A stretch of DNA of 64,000 bases from an uncultured Alcaligenaceae bacterium (GTDB lineage Bacteria; Pseudomonadota; Gammaproteobacteria; Burkholderiales; Burkholderiaceae_B), in contig CALEQZ010000019.1 of NCBI GenBank assembly GCA_937908115.1, positions 3,714-67,713 on the forward strand. Reading direction: 5' to 3'. The notes under the pieces were generated by a model. The model ran no database searches and was not told the DNA's origin. It worked only from the letters and a program-made list of their open reading frames with translations. Both the position numbers and the translations under genes were made by a program. Shown piece after piece: positions 56,735 through 64,000 of the stretch; the first letter of the stretch is position 1, and every line of letters begins with the position of its first letter.

Positions 56735-57799
56735 ATGTTCTATCGCGAAAACGGCCAATTCAAGACGTCCTATCGCGACGACCAGCAGATATTTCCCATC
56801 CGCCAGGATCGCATCTTCATGGCGCTGCTGCTGGCGGCGGCCTTCATCGCCGTGCCACTGCTGGCGTCGGACTACCTGCTGCGCGCGCTGCTGATTCCTT
56901 TCCTCATCCTGTCGCTGGCCGCGGTGGGGCTGAACATTCTGGTCGGTTATTGCGGGCAGATCTCGCTGGGCACGGGTGCGTTCATGGCGGTGGGCGCCTA
57001 TGCGGCCTGGAACTTCGGCGTGCGCATCCCAGAGCTGCCGTTGCTGGTGCAGTTCCTGCTGGGCGGCGCATGCGCAACCGTCGTCGGCGTGATCTTCGGC
57101 ATCCCCAGCCTGCGCATACGCGGCCTATACCTTGCGGTGGCGACGCTGGCCGCGCAGTTCTTCGTCGATTGGGCCTTTCTGCGCATCCCATTCTTCACCA
57201 ACTATTCGCCGTCGGGCAGTGTCGCCGTGCCGCCGCTGTCGATGTTCGGCATCTCGCTGCAGGGCGCGACCGCGCGTTACCTGCTGGTGCTGTCCATCGT
57301 CGTGGTCTTCACGCTGGTCGCCAAGAACCTGGTGCGCGGCGCCATCGGGCGCCAGTGGATGGCCATCCGAGACATGGACGTGGCCGCCGCCGTGATCGGC
57401 ATCCGGCCCATGTACGCCAAGCTCACTGCCTTTGCCGTCAGCTCGTTCATCGTCGGCGTGGCCGGCGCGCTGTGGGGATTCCTGCACTTGGGCTCGTGGG
57501 AACCCTTGGCCTTCGACCTGGGGCGCTCCTTCCAATTGCTGTTCATGGTCATCATCGGCGGGCTGGGCTCGCTGCTGGGCAGCTTTTTCGGCGCGGCCTT
57601 CATCGTCCTGGTGCCGGTCTTCTTGACCAATGTGCCGCATTGGTTCGGGTTACCGCTGTCGGTGGACACGGCCGCGCACATCGAGCACATGGTGTTCGGC
57701 GCGCTGATCGTGTTCTTTCTGATCGCCGAGCCACATGGCCTGGCACGGCTCTGGAGCATTGGTAAGGAAAAGCTGCGCATCTGGCCGTTCCCGCATTGA
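56735..57799 (+). CDS. ABC importer permease (LivM-like)
   Basis: The 354-residue membrane protein has the LivM features GYCGQISLGTGAFMAVGAYA, GLYLAVATLA and the coupling-helix loop AIRDMDVAAAVIGI. The N-terminal 35 residues are hydrophilic. The start at 56735 follows GGAGGCAGC. It completes the membrane core. Confidence 0.92.
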   Translation: MFYRENGQFKTSYRDDQQIFPIRQDRIFMALLLAAAFIAVPLLASDYLLRALLIPFLILSLAAVGLNILVGYCGQISLGTGAFMAVGAYAAWNFGVRIPELPLLVQFLLGGACATVVGVIFGIPSLRIRGLYLAVATLAAQFFVDWAFLRIPFFTNYSPSGSVAVPPLSMFGISLQGATARYLLVLSIVVVFTLVAKNLVRGAIGRQWMAIRDMDVAAAVIGIRPMYAKLTAFAVSSFIVGVAGALWGFLHLGSWEPLAFDLGRSFQLLFMVIIGGLGSLLGSFFGAAFIVLVPVFLTNVPHWFGLPLSVDTAAHIEHMVFGALIVFFLIAEPHGLARLWSIGKEKLRIWPFPH

Positions 57800-57915
57800 C
57801 ATCGAGGCGAGGCCGCCGTGGCACGACTGCGCCGGCTTCGCCAAACCGAACGCCCGGCGACAAGACCGGGTCAACCACGGCGTCCGCGAGGATGCCACCC
57901 AGGAGGCAAATGGAG

Positions 57916-59232
57916 ATGAAGCGCATCAATCCCAAGCGAATCGCGGCCGCCGTCGTCGCGACCGGCGCCCTTGGCGCCGTCCTGCCCGCCGTGGCGGCTG
58001 AGCAGTTCATCCCGCTGCTGGCATACCGAACTGGTTCCTTCGCGCCGCTGGGCATTCCCTGGGCCGACGGCAAGATGGATTACCTGAAGCTGGTCAACGC
58101 CCGCGACGGCGGGGTCAACGGCGTGACCATTACCTACGAGGAGTGCGAGACGGCCTACGCCACCGACCGCGGCGTGGAGTGCTACGAGCGTCTCAAGACC
58201 CGCGGCGGCGGGGCATCGGGCTTCGACACCCAGTCCACCGGCATCACCTTTGCGGTCAGCGACAAGGCGCCCATCGACAAGGTGCCGGTGGTGACGGTGG
58301 GCTATGGCCTGTCGCAATCGGTCGACGGGTCGGTGTTCGAGTGGAACTTTCCGCTGCTCGGCACCTATTGGACGGCTGCGGACGTCATGGTCCAGGACAT
58401 CGCCAAGAAGGAGGGCGGCAACCTCAAAGGCAAGAAGATCGCGCTCGTCTACCACGATTCCCCGTACGGCAAGGAGCCGATCCCGCTGTTGCAAAGCCGG
58501 GCCAAGCGCGACGGCTTCGAGCTGCTGCTCTATCCGGTGACCGCGCCGGGCGTGGAGCAAAAATCGACCTGGCTGCAGATCCGCCAATCGCGTCCGGCCT
58601 ACGTGCTGCTGTGGAGCGCCGGCATCATGACGCCCACGGCCATCCGCGAAGCACAGGCCAGCGGCTATCCGCGTGACAAGATATACGGCATCTGGTGGGC
58701 GGGATCCGAAGGCGACGTGCGTGACCTGGGCGCCGTGGCCAAGGGCTACAACGTCATCACCATCCACAACAGCGCCGGCACCGGCAAGGTCTACGAGGAC
58801 CTCAAGCGCTACGTCTACGACAAGGGCGAAGGCACCGACAAGACCGGACAGTCGCTGGACACCATCGCCCATACGCGCGGGATGATGATTTCCATGCTGC
58901 AGGTCGAGGCCATACGCACTGCCCAGGAGAGGTTCGGCAAAGGCAAGACCATGACGCCCGAGCAGGTGCGCTGGGGACTGGAAAATCTCAACCTGACCCA
59001 GGAGCGCCTGGAAGAACTGGGCTTCGGCGAGATCATGCGGCCGGTGCGCACCAGCTGCGACAACCACATGGGCGATGACTGGGCACGTATCGCGCAATGG
59101 GACGGCGCGAAATTCCAGGTGGTGTCCGACTGGTACCAGGCCGACAAGTCGGTCGTCGACCCGCTGGTCAAGGACATGGCGGCGCGCTACGCCAAGGAAA
59201 AGAACATCACCCCGCGTGATTGCGGCAAGTGA
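57916..59232 (+). CDS. ABC importer periplasmic substrate-binding protein (LivK/aromatic-acid type)
   Basis: The 438-residue protein has a Sec signal (KRIAAAVVATGALGAVLP, then AVAA) and a type I periplasmic-binding fold with GVNGVTITYEECETAY. It is longer than LivK (about 370) and closer in size to receptors for aromatic acids or amides. AGGAGG at 57901 sits 9 bp before ATG 57916 but only 3 bp before ATG 57910, so 57916 is preferred. A 116-bp leader separates it from the permease gene. Confidence 0.9.
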   Translation: MKRINPKRIAAAVVATGALGAVLPAVAAEQFIPLLAYRTGSFAPLGIPWADGKMDYLKLVNARDGGVNGVTITYEECETAYATDRGVECYERLKTRGGGASGFDTQSTGITFAVSDKAPIDKVPVVTVGYGLSQSVDGSVFEWNFPLLGTYWTAADVMVQDIAKKEGGNLKGKKIALVYHDSPYGKEPIPLLQSRAKRDGFELLLYPVTAPGVEQKSTWLQIRQSRPAYVLLWSAGIMTPTAIREAQASGYPRDKIYGIWWAGSEGDVRDLGAVAKGYNVITIHNSAGTGKVYEDLKRYVYDKGEGTDKTGQSLDTIAHTRGMMISMLQVEAIRTAQERFGKGKTMTPEQVRWGLENLNLTQERLEELGFGEIMRPVRTSCDNHMGDDWARIAQWDGAKFQVVSDWYQADKSVVDPLVKDMAARYAKEKNITPRDCGK

Positions 59233-59239
59233 TTGCGGC

Positions 59240-59267
59240 GGCTGCCCGCCTGCGCGGGCGGGCAGCC
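59240..59267 (+). promoter_or_regulatory. Intercistronic hairpin between receptor and ATPase genes
   Basis: An 11-bp GC stem (59240-59250 with 59257-59267) with loop TGCGCG and no T run follows the receptor stop codon. Such hairpins protect the 3' end of binding-protein mRNA and let receptor exceed the membrane parts. This function is inferred. Confidence 0.55.
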
Positions 59268-59280
59268 AGCGAGGAACATC

Positions 59281-60111
59281 ATGACAGCCAGCGCAAGTGC
59301 ACAACGGACCGGCGTACTGCTGGACGTCAACGGCATCGAGGTCATCTACAACCGGGTCATCCTGGTGCTAAAGGGCGTGTCGCTGCAGGTGCCGGAAGGC
59401 GGCATCGTCGCCTTGCTGGGCGCCAACGGCGCGGGCAAGACCACCACGCTGCGGGCGGTGTCGAACCTGCTGCGCGGCGAGCGCGGCGAAGTGACCAAGG
59501 GCCGCATCGAGTACCGGGGCGAGCGCATCGAAAGCCTGACCCCGGCCGACCTCGTGCGCCGCGGCGTCGTCCAGGTCATGGAAGGCAGGCATTGCTTCGC
59601 GCACCTCACCATAGAGGAAAACCTGCTGACCGGCGCCTATACGCGGCGCCTGTCGCGCGGCGAGCTGTCGGCGGCGCTCGATCGCGTTTACCAGTACTTC
59701 CCGCGGCTAAAGCAGCGGCGCGCCAGCCAGGCCGGCTATACCTCGGGCGGCGAGCAGCAGATGTGCGCCATCGGCCGGGCGCTGATGGCCGACCCGGCGA
59801 TGATCCTGCTCGACGAGCCGTCCATGGGCCTGGCGCCGCAGATCGTCGAGGAAATCTTCGAAATCGTGCGTGACCTCAACCAGCGCGAGCGGGTCAGCTT
59901 CCTGCTGGCCGAGCAGAACACCAACATCGCGCTGCGCTACGCCGACTACGGCTACATCCTGGAGAACGGGCGCGTGATGCTCGATGGGCGCGCGGCCGAC
60001 CTGGCCGGCAACGAGGACGTCAAGGAGTTCTACCTCGGCATCTCCAGCGGCGGCCGCAAGAGCTTTCGCGACACCAAGTTTTACCGCCGGCGCAAGCGCT
60101 GGCTGGCCTAA
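59281..60111 (+). CDS. ABC importer ATP-binding protein (LivF-like)
   Basis: The 276-residue ATPase has Walker A at 47-55 (GANGAGKTT), the signature YTSGGEQQM and Walker B MILLDEPSMGL. It has a basic C-terminal extension of about 25 residues (GGRKSFRDTKFYRRRKRW) beyond the normal LivF end, also seen in other importers linked to aromatic-acid CoA ligases. It sits between the receptor gene and the PaaK-like gene. Confidence 0.9.
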   Translation: MTASASAQRTGVLLDVNGIEVIYNRVILVLKGVSLQVPEGGIVALLGANGAGKTTTLRAVSNLLRGERGEVTKGRIEYRGERIESLTPADLVRRGVVQVMEGRHCFAHLTIEENLLTGAYTRRLSRGELSAALDRVYQYFPRLKQRRASQAGYTSGGEQQMCAIGRALMADPAMILLDEPSMGLAPQIVEEIFEIVRDLNQRERVSFLLAEQNTNIALRYADYGYILENGRVMLDGRAADLAGNEDVKEFYLGISSGGRKSFRDTKFYRRRKRWLA

Positions 60112-60122
60112 GGGGCGCGGCC

Positions 60123-61388
60123 ATGTCCGAGTACTACGACGCCTTGGAAATCCGCGATCCCGAACAGCGCGAGCGCGACCTGTTCGCCGCCCTGCCGGCG
60201 GCGGTCGCGCGCGCCATGGGCAGCGCGCCCGCCATTGCGCGGCAGCTAAAGGGCATCGATCCCTGGGCGCTGAACAGCCGCCAGGCCCTGGCGCAGGTGC
60301 CCGTGCTGCGCAAGCACGAGCTGCTGGCCATCCAGCAGGCGTCGCGCCAGGCGGCCGACGATCCGGTCATCCAGCGTGTCTTCGGCGGGTTCTCCACCAT
60401 AGGCTGGGGGCAGGCTCTGCGCGTGTTTTCCTCGCCCGGGCCGATCTACGAGCCGGAAAGCCGCCGGCGCGACTATTGGCGGTTTGCGCGTGCGCTATAT
60501 GCGGCGGGCTTTCGCGCCGGCGAGCTCGCGTACAACTGCTTTTCCTATCACTTCACGCCCGCCGGCTCGATGATGGAGACGGCCGCGCATGCCGTGGGCT
60601 GCACGGTTTTTCCCGGCGGCACCGGGCAGACCGAGCAGCAGGTCCAGGCGATCCGCGACCTGGCGCCGTCGGGCTACACGGGCACGCCCAGCTTCCTGAA
60701 GATCATCCTGGAGAAAGCCGACGAGATGGGAGTGGCGCTGCCCAGCCTGCGCCGCGCGTTGGTATCGGGCGAGGCCTTCCCGCCGTCGCTGCGCGATTGG
60801 TTGGCCGCCCGCGGCATACAGGCCTACCAGGCCTACGGCAGCGCCGACGTCGGCATGATCGCCTTTGAGACGCCGGCGCGCGAAGGCTTGGTGCTGGGCG
60901 AGGAGATCATCGTCGAGATCGTGCGCCCGGGCACCGACGAAGTGGTGCCCGACGGCGAAGTGGGGGAGGTCGTCGTGACCACGCTCAATCCCGACTATCC
61001 GCTGGTGCGCTTCGGCACCGGCGACCTGTCGGCCGTCATGCCCGGGCGCTCGCCCTGCGGGCGGTCCAACACGCGCATCCGTGGCTGGCTCGGCCGCGCC
61101 GACCAGACCACCAAGGTGCGCGGCCTGTTCGTGCATCCGGGGCAGGTCGCCGAAGTGCTGCGCCGCTATCCCGAGGCCGGGCGTGGCCGCCTGGTGATCA
61201 GCGGCGCGATCGGGTCGGACCGCATGACGCTGAAGGTGGAGGTCGCGCAGGCGCACGAGGGGCTGGCCGCGCGCATGGCCGCCACGGTGCGCGACGTCAC
61301 CAAGCTGCGCGGCGAGGTCGAGCTGGTGCCGCCCGGCACTTTGCCCAACGACGGCAAAGTGATCGAGGATGCGCGTTCGTACGAATAG
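60123..61388 (+). CDS. Phenylacetate-CoA ligase (PaaK)-like adenylate-forming enzyme
   Basis: The 421-residue protein has the PaaK layout: an N-terminal helical part, YTGTPSFLKII, YQAYGSADVGMIAFE at the adenylate site and the C-terminal KVIEDAR with the catalytic Lys. The P-loop region FHFTPAG/GGTGQ is partly altered compared with true PaaK. It ends the ABC operon (11 bp after the ATPase), so uptake and CoA activation are linked. Two different CoA ligases in one operon suggest an aromatic or branched acid handled in two stages. Confidence 0.88.
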   Translation: MSEYYDALEIRDPEQRERDLFAALPAAVARAMGSAPAIARQLKGIDPWALNSRQALAQVPVLRKHELLAIQQASRQAADDPVIQRVFGGFSTIGWGQALRVFSSPGPIYEPESRRRDYWRFARALYAAGFRAGELAYNCFSYHFTPAGSMMETAAHAVGCTVFPGGTGQTEQQVQAIRDLAPSGYTGTPSFLKIILEKADEMGVALPSLRRALVSGEAFPPSLRDWLAARGIQAYQAYGSADVGMIAFETPAREGLVLGEEIIVEIVRPGTDEVVPDGEVGEVVVTTLNPDYPLVRFGTGDLSAVMPGRSPCGRSNTRIRGWLGRADQTTKVRGLFVHPGQVAEVLRRYPEAGRGRLVISGAIGSDRMTLKVEVAQAHEGLAARMAATVRDVTKLRGEVELVPPGTLPNDGKVIEDARSYE

Positions 61389-61410
61389 GGCGCGCAGCGC
61401 GCGCATCGGT

Positions 61411-62535
61411 TCAGGCGTCTGACCGATACCGCCGCAGCGCCGCCAGGTCCGGCTCCACGCCAAGCCCCGGCGCCTCGGGCAAGGTCAGCCAGCCGTCGTA
61501 CATGGGCGGCAACGCGAAAACGGCCTCGCGCAAGGGGTTGGGGTTGGCATCGATTTCCGCCAGGCCTGTGGGCCCGAGCGCGGCGCGCAGGTGCAGGGAC
61601 GCAGCCAATCCAATGCCGCCGCCCAGCCAGTGCGGGCAATAGACCAGGCCGGCTCGTTCGGCGCGGCGAGCCACTTCCAGGCATCCCGTGATACCGCCCC
61701 ACTTTGCCACGTCCGGCTGGATGAAGCGCAAATGGCCGGCGGCGATGGCCGCGTCGAAATCCGCGTGCCCACGGATGTTTTCTCCGGCGGCCAGCGCCAG
61801 CGGCGTGGCCCGCGCCAAGGCCTGCCACGCCTGCAGCGGCTCGTCGGCAGCCAGCGGCTCTTCCACCCAGTAGGGATCGAAGGCTTCCAGTTCGGCCAGG
61901 CGCTGCGCGGCCGATTCCGGATCCCAGGCCTGGTTGGCATCGACCATGATTTGCGCATGCGGGCCGAGCGCGGCGCGAATTTCCCGGAAGTTGGCGGCGT
62001 CGCGCGCCGGGCCGAAACCCACCTTGAACTTGAACGCGGTAAAGCCTTGCGCCTGCATGGCCAGCGCCGCTTCGACCACGCCGTCCGGCCCCAGGCCGGA
62101 TGCATAGGGACGCACCCGACCGTCAGCAGACGGATCATCGGCCAGCAGGCGCCACAGCGGCTTGCCGGCACGCCGTGCCTGCATGTCCCAAAGCGCCTGG
62201 TCGACCGCAGCGAGCACTTGTGCGACCGGCCCCGGCTCGCCGGCTTGCAACGCCATGCGGCGTAATTTGGCCGTCAGCGCCGCCCAAACTTCGCCCGGCT
62301 GGTCGCTTCGCATCCCTTGCAGCAGCGGTGCGACGACCTCGCGTAGCAGGCGAGCGCGGTGCTCGGCGCCGACCGTCGGAAAGTTGCAAAACACTTCCCC
62401 CCATCCCCAGGCGCCGTCGTCGGCGCGAATGCGCACGAACACGGCGGGCCGGTTCGTCATGCTGCCCACGGCCGCAGTCACGGGCCGTTCGATGGGCGCG
62501 CGAAACACCCAGCACTCGATTTTCTCGACGGTCAT
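61411..62535 (-). CDS. Enolase-superfamily enzyme (mandelate racemase/muconate lactonising branch)
   Basis: The 374-residue enzyme has the catalytic Lys motif KFKVG. The metal ligands are visible in MVDANQAWD, WVEEPL and GENI, and a C-terminal HWLGGGIG supplies a possible acid/base His. This is the mandelate-racemase-type arrangement; dehydratase or racemase function on a sugar acid or similar carboxylate is likely. It lies 12 bp after the Bug gene on the minus strand, so receptor and enzyme form an operon. Confidence 0.9.
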   Translation of the reverse strand: MTVEKIECWVFRAPIERPVTAAVGSMTNRPAVFVRIRADDGAWGWGEVFCNFPTVGAEHRARLLREVVAPLLQGMRSDQPGEVWAALTAKLRRMALQAGEPGPVAQVLAAVDQALWDMQARRAGKPLWRLLADDPSADGRVRPYASGLGPDGVVEAALAMQAQGFTAFKFKVGFGPARDAANFREIRAALGPHAQIMVDANQAWDPESAAQRLAELEAFDPYWVEEPLAADEPLQAWQALARATPLALAAGENIRGHADFDAAIAAGHLRFIQPDVAKWGGITGCLEVARRAERAGLVYCPHWLGGGIGLAASLHLRAALGPTGLAEIDANPNPLREAVFALPPMYDGWLTLPEAPGLGVEPDLAALRRYRSDA

Positions 62536-62547
62536 GGCTGGCCTGCG

Positions 62548-63543
62548 TCAGTCGGCCGATATGCCGATGTCCATGGCCACTTTGCGCCATTTGTCCAATT
62601 CATCGGCTATGTAGCGGCGGAACTGCTCGGGCGTGCCGCCATCGACGGTCAGGCCGATCTCGGCCAGCCGCTTGCGGATCGACTCGTCGGCCTGCGCCGC
62701 GTTGAATGCCTCGTTCAGGCGCTTGACGATCCCGTCGGGCAGATTCGCGGGGCCGGCGACTCCTTGCCAGGCGACCGCCTCGAACCCTGGCAGGCCGCCC
62801 GCCTCGGCGATGGTCGGTAAGTCGGGATACTCAGGGGAACGTTGGGCGCCGCCCACCCCCAGCGCGACGAGCTTGCCGGCCCGCACGTGGGGCATCATCG
62901 ATCCCTGGTCGGCGAAGATCAGGTCCACGTGCCCCGCAATCAGGTCGCCCACCACCGCGCCAGTACCCTTATACGGCACGTGCAGCAGCTTGGTCTGCGT
63001 GCGGACCTGGAACTGCTCGGCGGCCATGTGCTGCATGCTGCCCACGCCCGACGACGCATAGGTCAGCTTGCCGGGGTTGGCCTTGGCGTAGTCGATCAGT
63101 TCTGCCACCGTGCGCACCGGCACCTTGGGGTTGATGACCAGCGCGTAATTGACGATGACCGTCTTGGTGATGGGGGCGAGGTGCGTGAGCGGGTCGATGA
63201 AATTCTTGTAGATCACTGGGTTGATGCCCAGCGTGGCGATATTGCCTACCAGCAGCGTGTAGCCGTCGGCCGGTGCACGTGCGACGAATTCCGTGCCAAT
63301 GTTGCCGCTGGCGCCGGGCCGGTTTTCCACGACGACCGTCTGGCCTAGGCGTTCGGACAGAAAGGGCGACACGGTGCGCGCATAGCCGTCGACCGCACCG
63401 CCCGGGGAAAACGGCACGATCAGCCGTATGGGCTGGTTGGGATAGTCCTGTGCATGGGCGCGTCCAGCGGTCGAAAGCGCCAGTCCGGCAGCCACTGCGC
63501 TGCGCAGAAAACGCCGCCTATCCATGCGGGTGTCTTGGTCCAT
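62548..63543 (-). CDS. Bug-family (TctC-like) periplasmic solute receptor, Tat-type signal
   Basis: The 331-residue protein has a twin-arginine leader DRRRFLRSAVAAGLALS and a receptor domain starting YPNQPIRLIVPFSPGGAVD. The GGAGGAGA ribosome site fixes the start at 63543. It pairs with the enolase-superfamily gene and is divergent from a LysR gene. It probably captures the hydroxy or sugar acid used by that enzyme. Confidence 0.92.
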   Translation of the reverse strand: MDQDTRMDRRRFLRSAVAAGLALSTAGRAHAQDYPNQPIRLIVPFSPGGAVDGYARTVSPFLSERLGQTVVVENRPGASGNIGTEFVARAPADGYTLLVGNIATLGINPVIYKNFIDPLTHLAPITKTVIVNYALVINPKVPVRTVAELIDYAKANPGKLTYASSGVGSMQHMAAEQFQVRTQTKLLHVPYKGTGAVVGDLIAGHVDLIFADQGSMMPHVRAGKLVALGVGGAQRSPEYPDLPTIAEAGGLPGFEAVAWQGVAGPANLPDGIVKRLNEAFNAAQADESIRKRLAEIGLTVDGGTPEQFRRYIADELDKWRKVAMDIGISAD

Positions 63544-63651
63544 ATGTCTCCTCCTGCCTTTCGTTGTGGTGCCGCTGCAGGTGCGCCCGCGCAGTTGCGG
63601 ATTGCGACAGCGCCCGCTTGGGATTATCGGCAGGACGTGGTTAAGCTTCAA

Positions 63652-63676
63652 TTATGAATTTTTCATCAACTCATAA
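63652..63676. promoter_or_regulatory. Nested inverted repeats before Bug/LysR divergent genes
   Basis: TTATGA/TCATAA (13-bp spacer) overlaps a perfect ATGAA-TTT-TTCAT palindrome at 63654-63666. The AT-rich patch lies 10 bp before the LysR start and is a likely binding site for that regulator. Confidence 0.55.
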
Positions 63677-63685
63677 ATAAGACGT

Positions 63686-64000
63686 ATGAGCGTCCAACCC
63701 CCGCCCTTTTCCGCCGGGACGGGTCCCGGCCCGGCGGCCTACCGTCTCGACCGCCTGCGGCTGCGGCACCTACGGCTGTTGCAGGTCATAGACCGAGAAG
63801 GATCGCTCGGCGCCGCGGCACGCCGGCTCGGCATCAGCCAGCCGGCGGTGACCCTACTGCTGCGCGAACTGGAGGAGGCATTTGCCGCGCCGCTCATCGA
63901 GCGCGGCCCGCGCGGCGGCCGCCTCACCCAGGCGGGATGGCACGCCCGCGACCGGCTCGCCATCGCGCTGGAGACGGTCGAATTCGCGATCCAGGCCGCC
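63686..64000 (+). CDS. LysR-family regulator, truncated by the window edge
   Basis: The first 105 codons are present, with a 20-residue Pro/Gly-rich leader and then the LysR helix-turn-helix LGAAARRLGISQPAVTLLLREL. The rest lies beyond the window. It is divergent from the Bug-enolase operon and probably controls it. Confidence 0.88.
   Translation, partial: MSVQPPPFSAGTGPGPAAYRLDRLRLRHLRLLQVIDREGSLGAAARRLGISQPAVTLLLRELEEAFAAPLIERGPRGGRLTQAGWHARDRLAIALETVEFAIQAA

Overview
The window is GC-rich, gene-dense beta-proteobacterial chromosome, most likely Bordetella or a close Alcaligenaceae relative. The signs are four orphan periplasmic Bug-family receptors (18928, 41447, 48769, 62548), the order heme A synthase - heme O synthase - Sco, a PhaM-like protein beside glmU, and a glmU - permease - glycosyltransferase cluster. 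I see no IS481-like or other transposase, which argues against B. pertussis itself and fits the B. bronchiseptica/parapertussis type better. Genus is an inference; family is fairly secure.

Layout. 1-3186: end of a cytochrome c oxidase assembly cluster (membrane CPPAC protein, ctaA, ctaB, Sco/SenC lipoprotein), closed by a perfect bidirectional hairpin. 3231-9162: DUF3717 protein, PhaM-like protein, glmU, then a translationally coupled permease and two glycosyltransferases probably for lipopolysaccharide core. 9186-11637: Lrp/AsnC regulator divergent from glmS.

11638-33726 is the striking part. The 3' end of glmS occurs three times. A complete glmS (9805-11637) is followed by a 10 kb metabolic block. 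Then comes a 1,435 bp, apparently identical copy of the glmS 3' part (21282-22716) that cuts through a D-cysteine desulfhydrase-like gene. A second, 11 kb block follows and ends in a decayed glmS 3' scar (33644-33726). Block A (11638-21281) holds LysR, a dicarboxylate/amino-acid symporter, a double-domain Asp/Glu racemase-like protein, a PEP mutase/isocitrate lyase-family enzyme, LysR plus TauD-type dioxygenase, a Bug receptor and a frameshifted SMP-30 lactonase. Block B (22721-33643) is a complete catabolic unit: TRAP transporter, SDR, hydroxyacyl-CoA dehydrogenase, IclR regulator, acyl-CoA ligase, two crotonase-family enzymes and a thiolase. A shared palindrome lies before both of its transcription units. 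The picture is stepwise accretion of catabolic blocks at glmS, the first old and the second recent, with no integrase visible.

33746-45809: alpha/beta hydrolase with an altered nucleophile elbow, LysR, a DUF3649-PepSY-DUF3325 membrane trio typical of siderophore uptake, then a LysR-controlled catabolic operon (Fe-alcohol dehydrogenase/maleylacetate reductase type, dioxygenase, Bug receptor, FMN 2-hydroxyacid dehydrogenase, NTF2-like, FAA hydrolase, quinone-reductase type). 45851-52787: Cys-rich copper-storage-type protein, DsbA-family and SDR pair, PLP homeostasis protein, Bug, a strong terminator, PCuAC copper chaperone with an ArgP-like regulator divergent from a LysE exporter, and a Crp/Fnr regulator. 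52942-61388: an operon of acyl-CoA synthetase, five-part branched-chain/aromatic-acid type ABC importer and a PaaK-like ligase, probably coupling uptake to CoA activation. 61411-64000: enolase-superfamily enzyme and Bug receptor divergent from a LysR gene cut by the window edge. I saw no rRNA, tRNA or CRISPR array.
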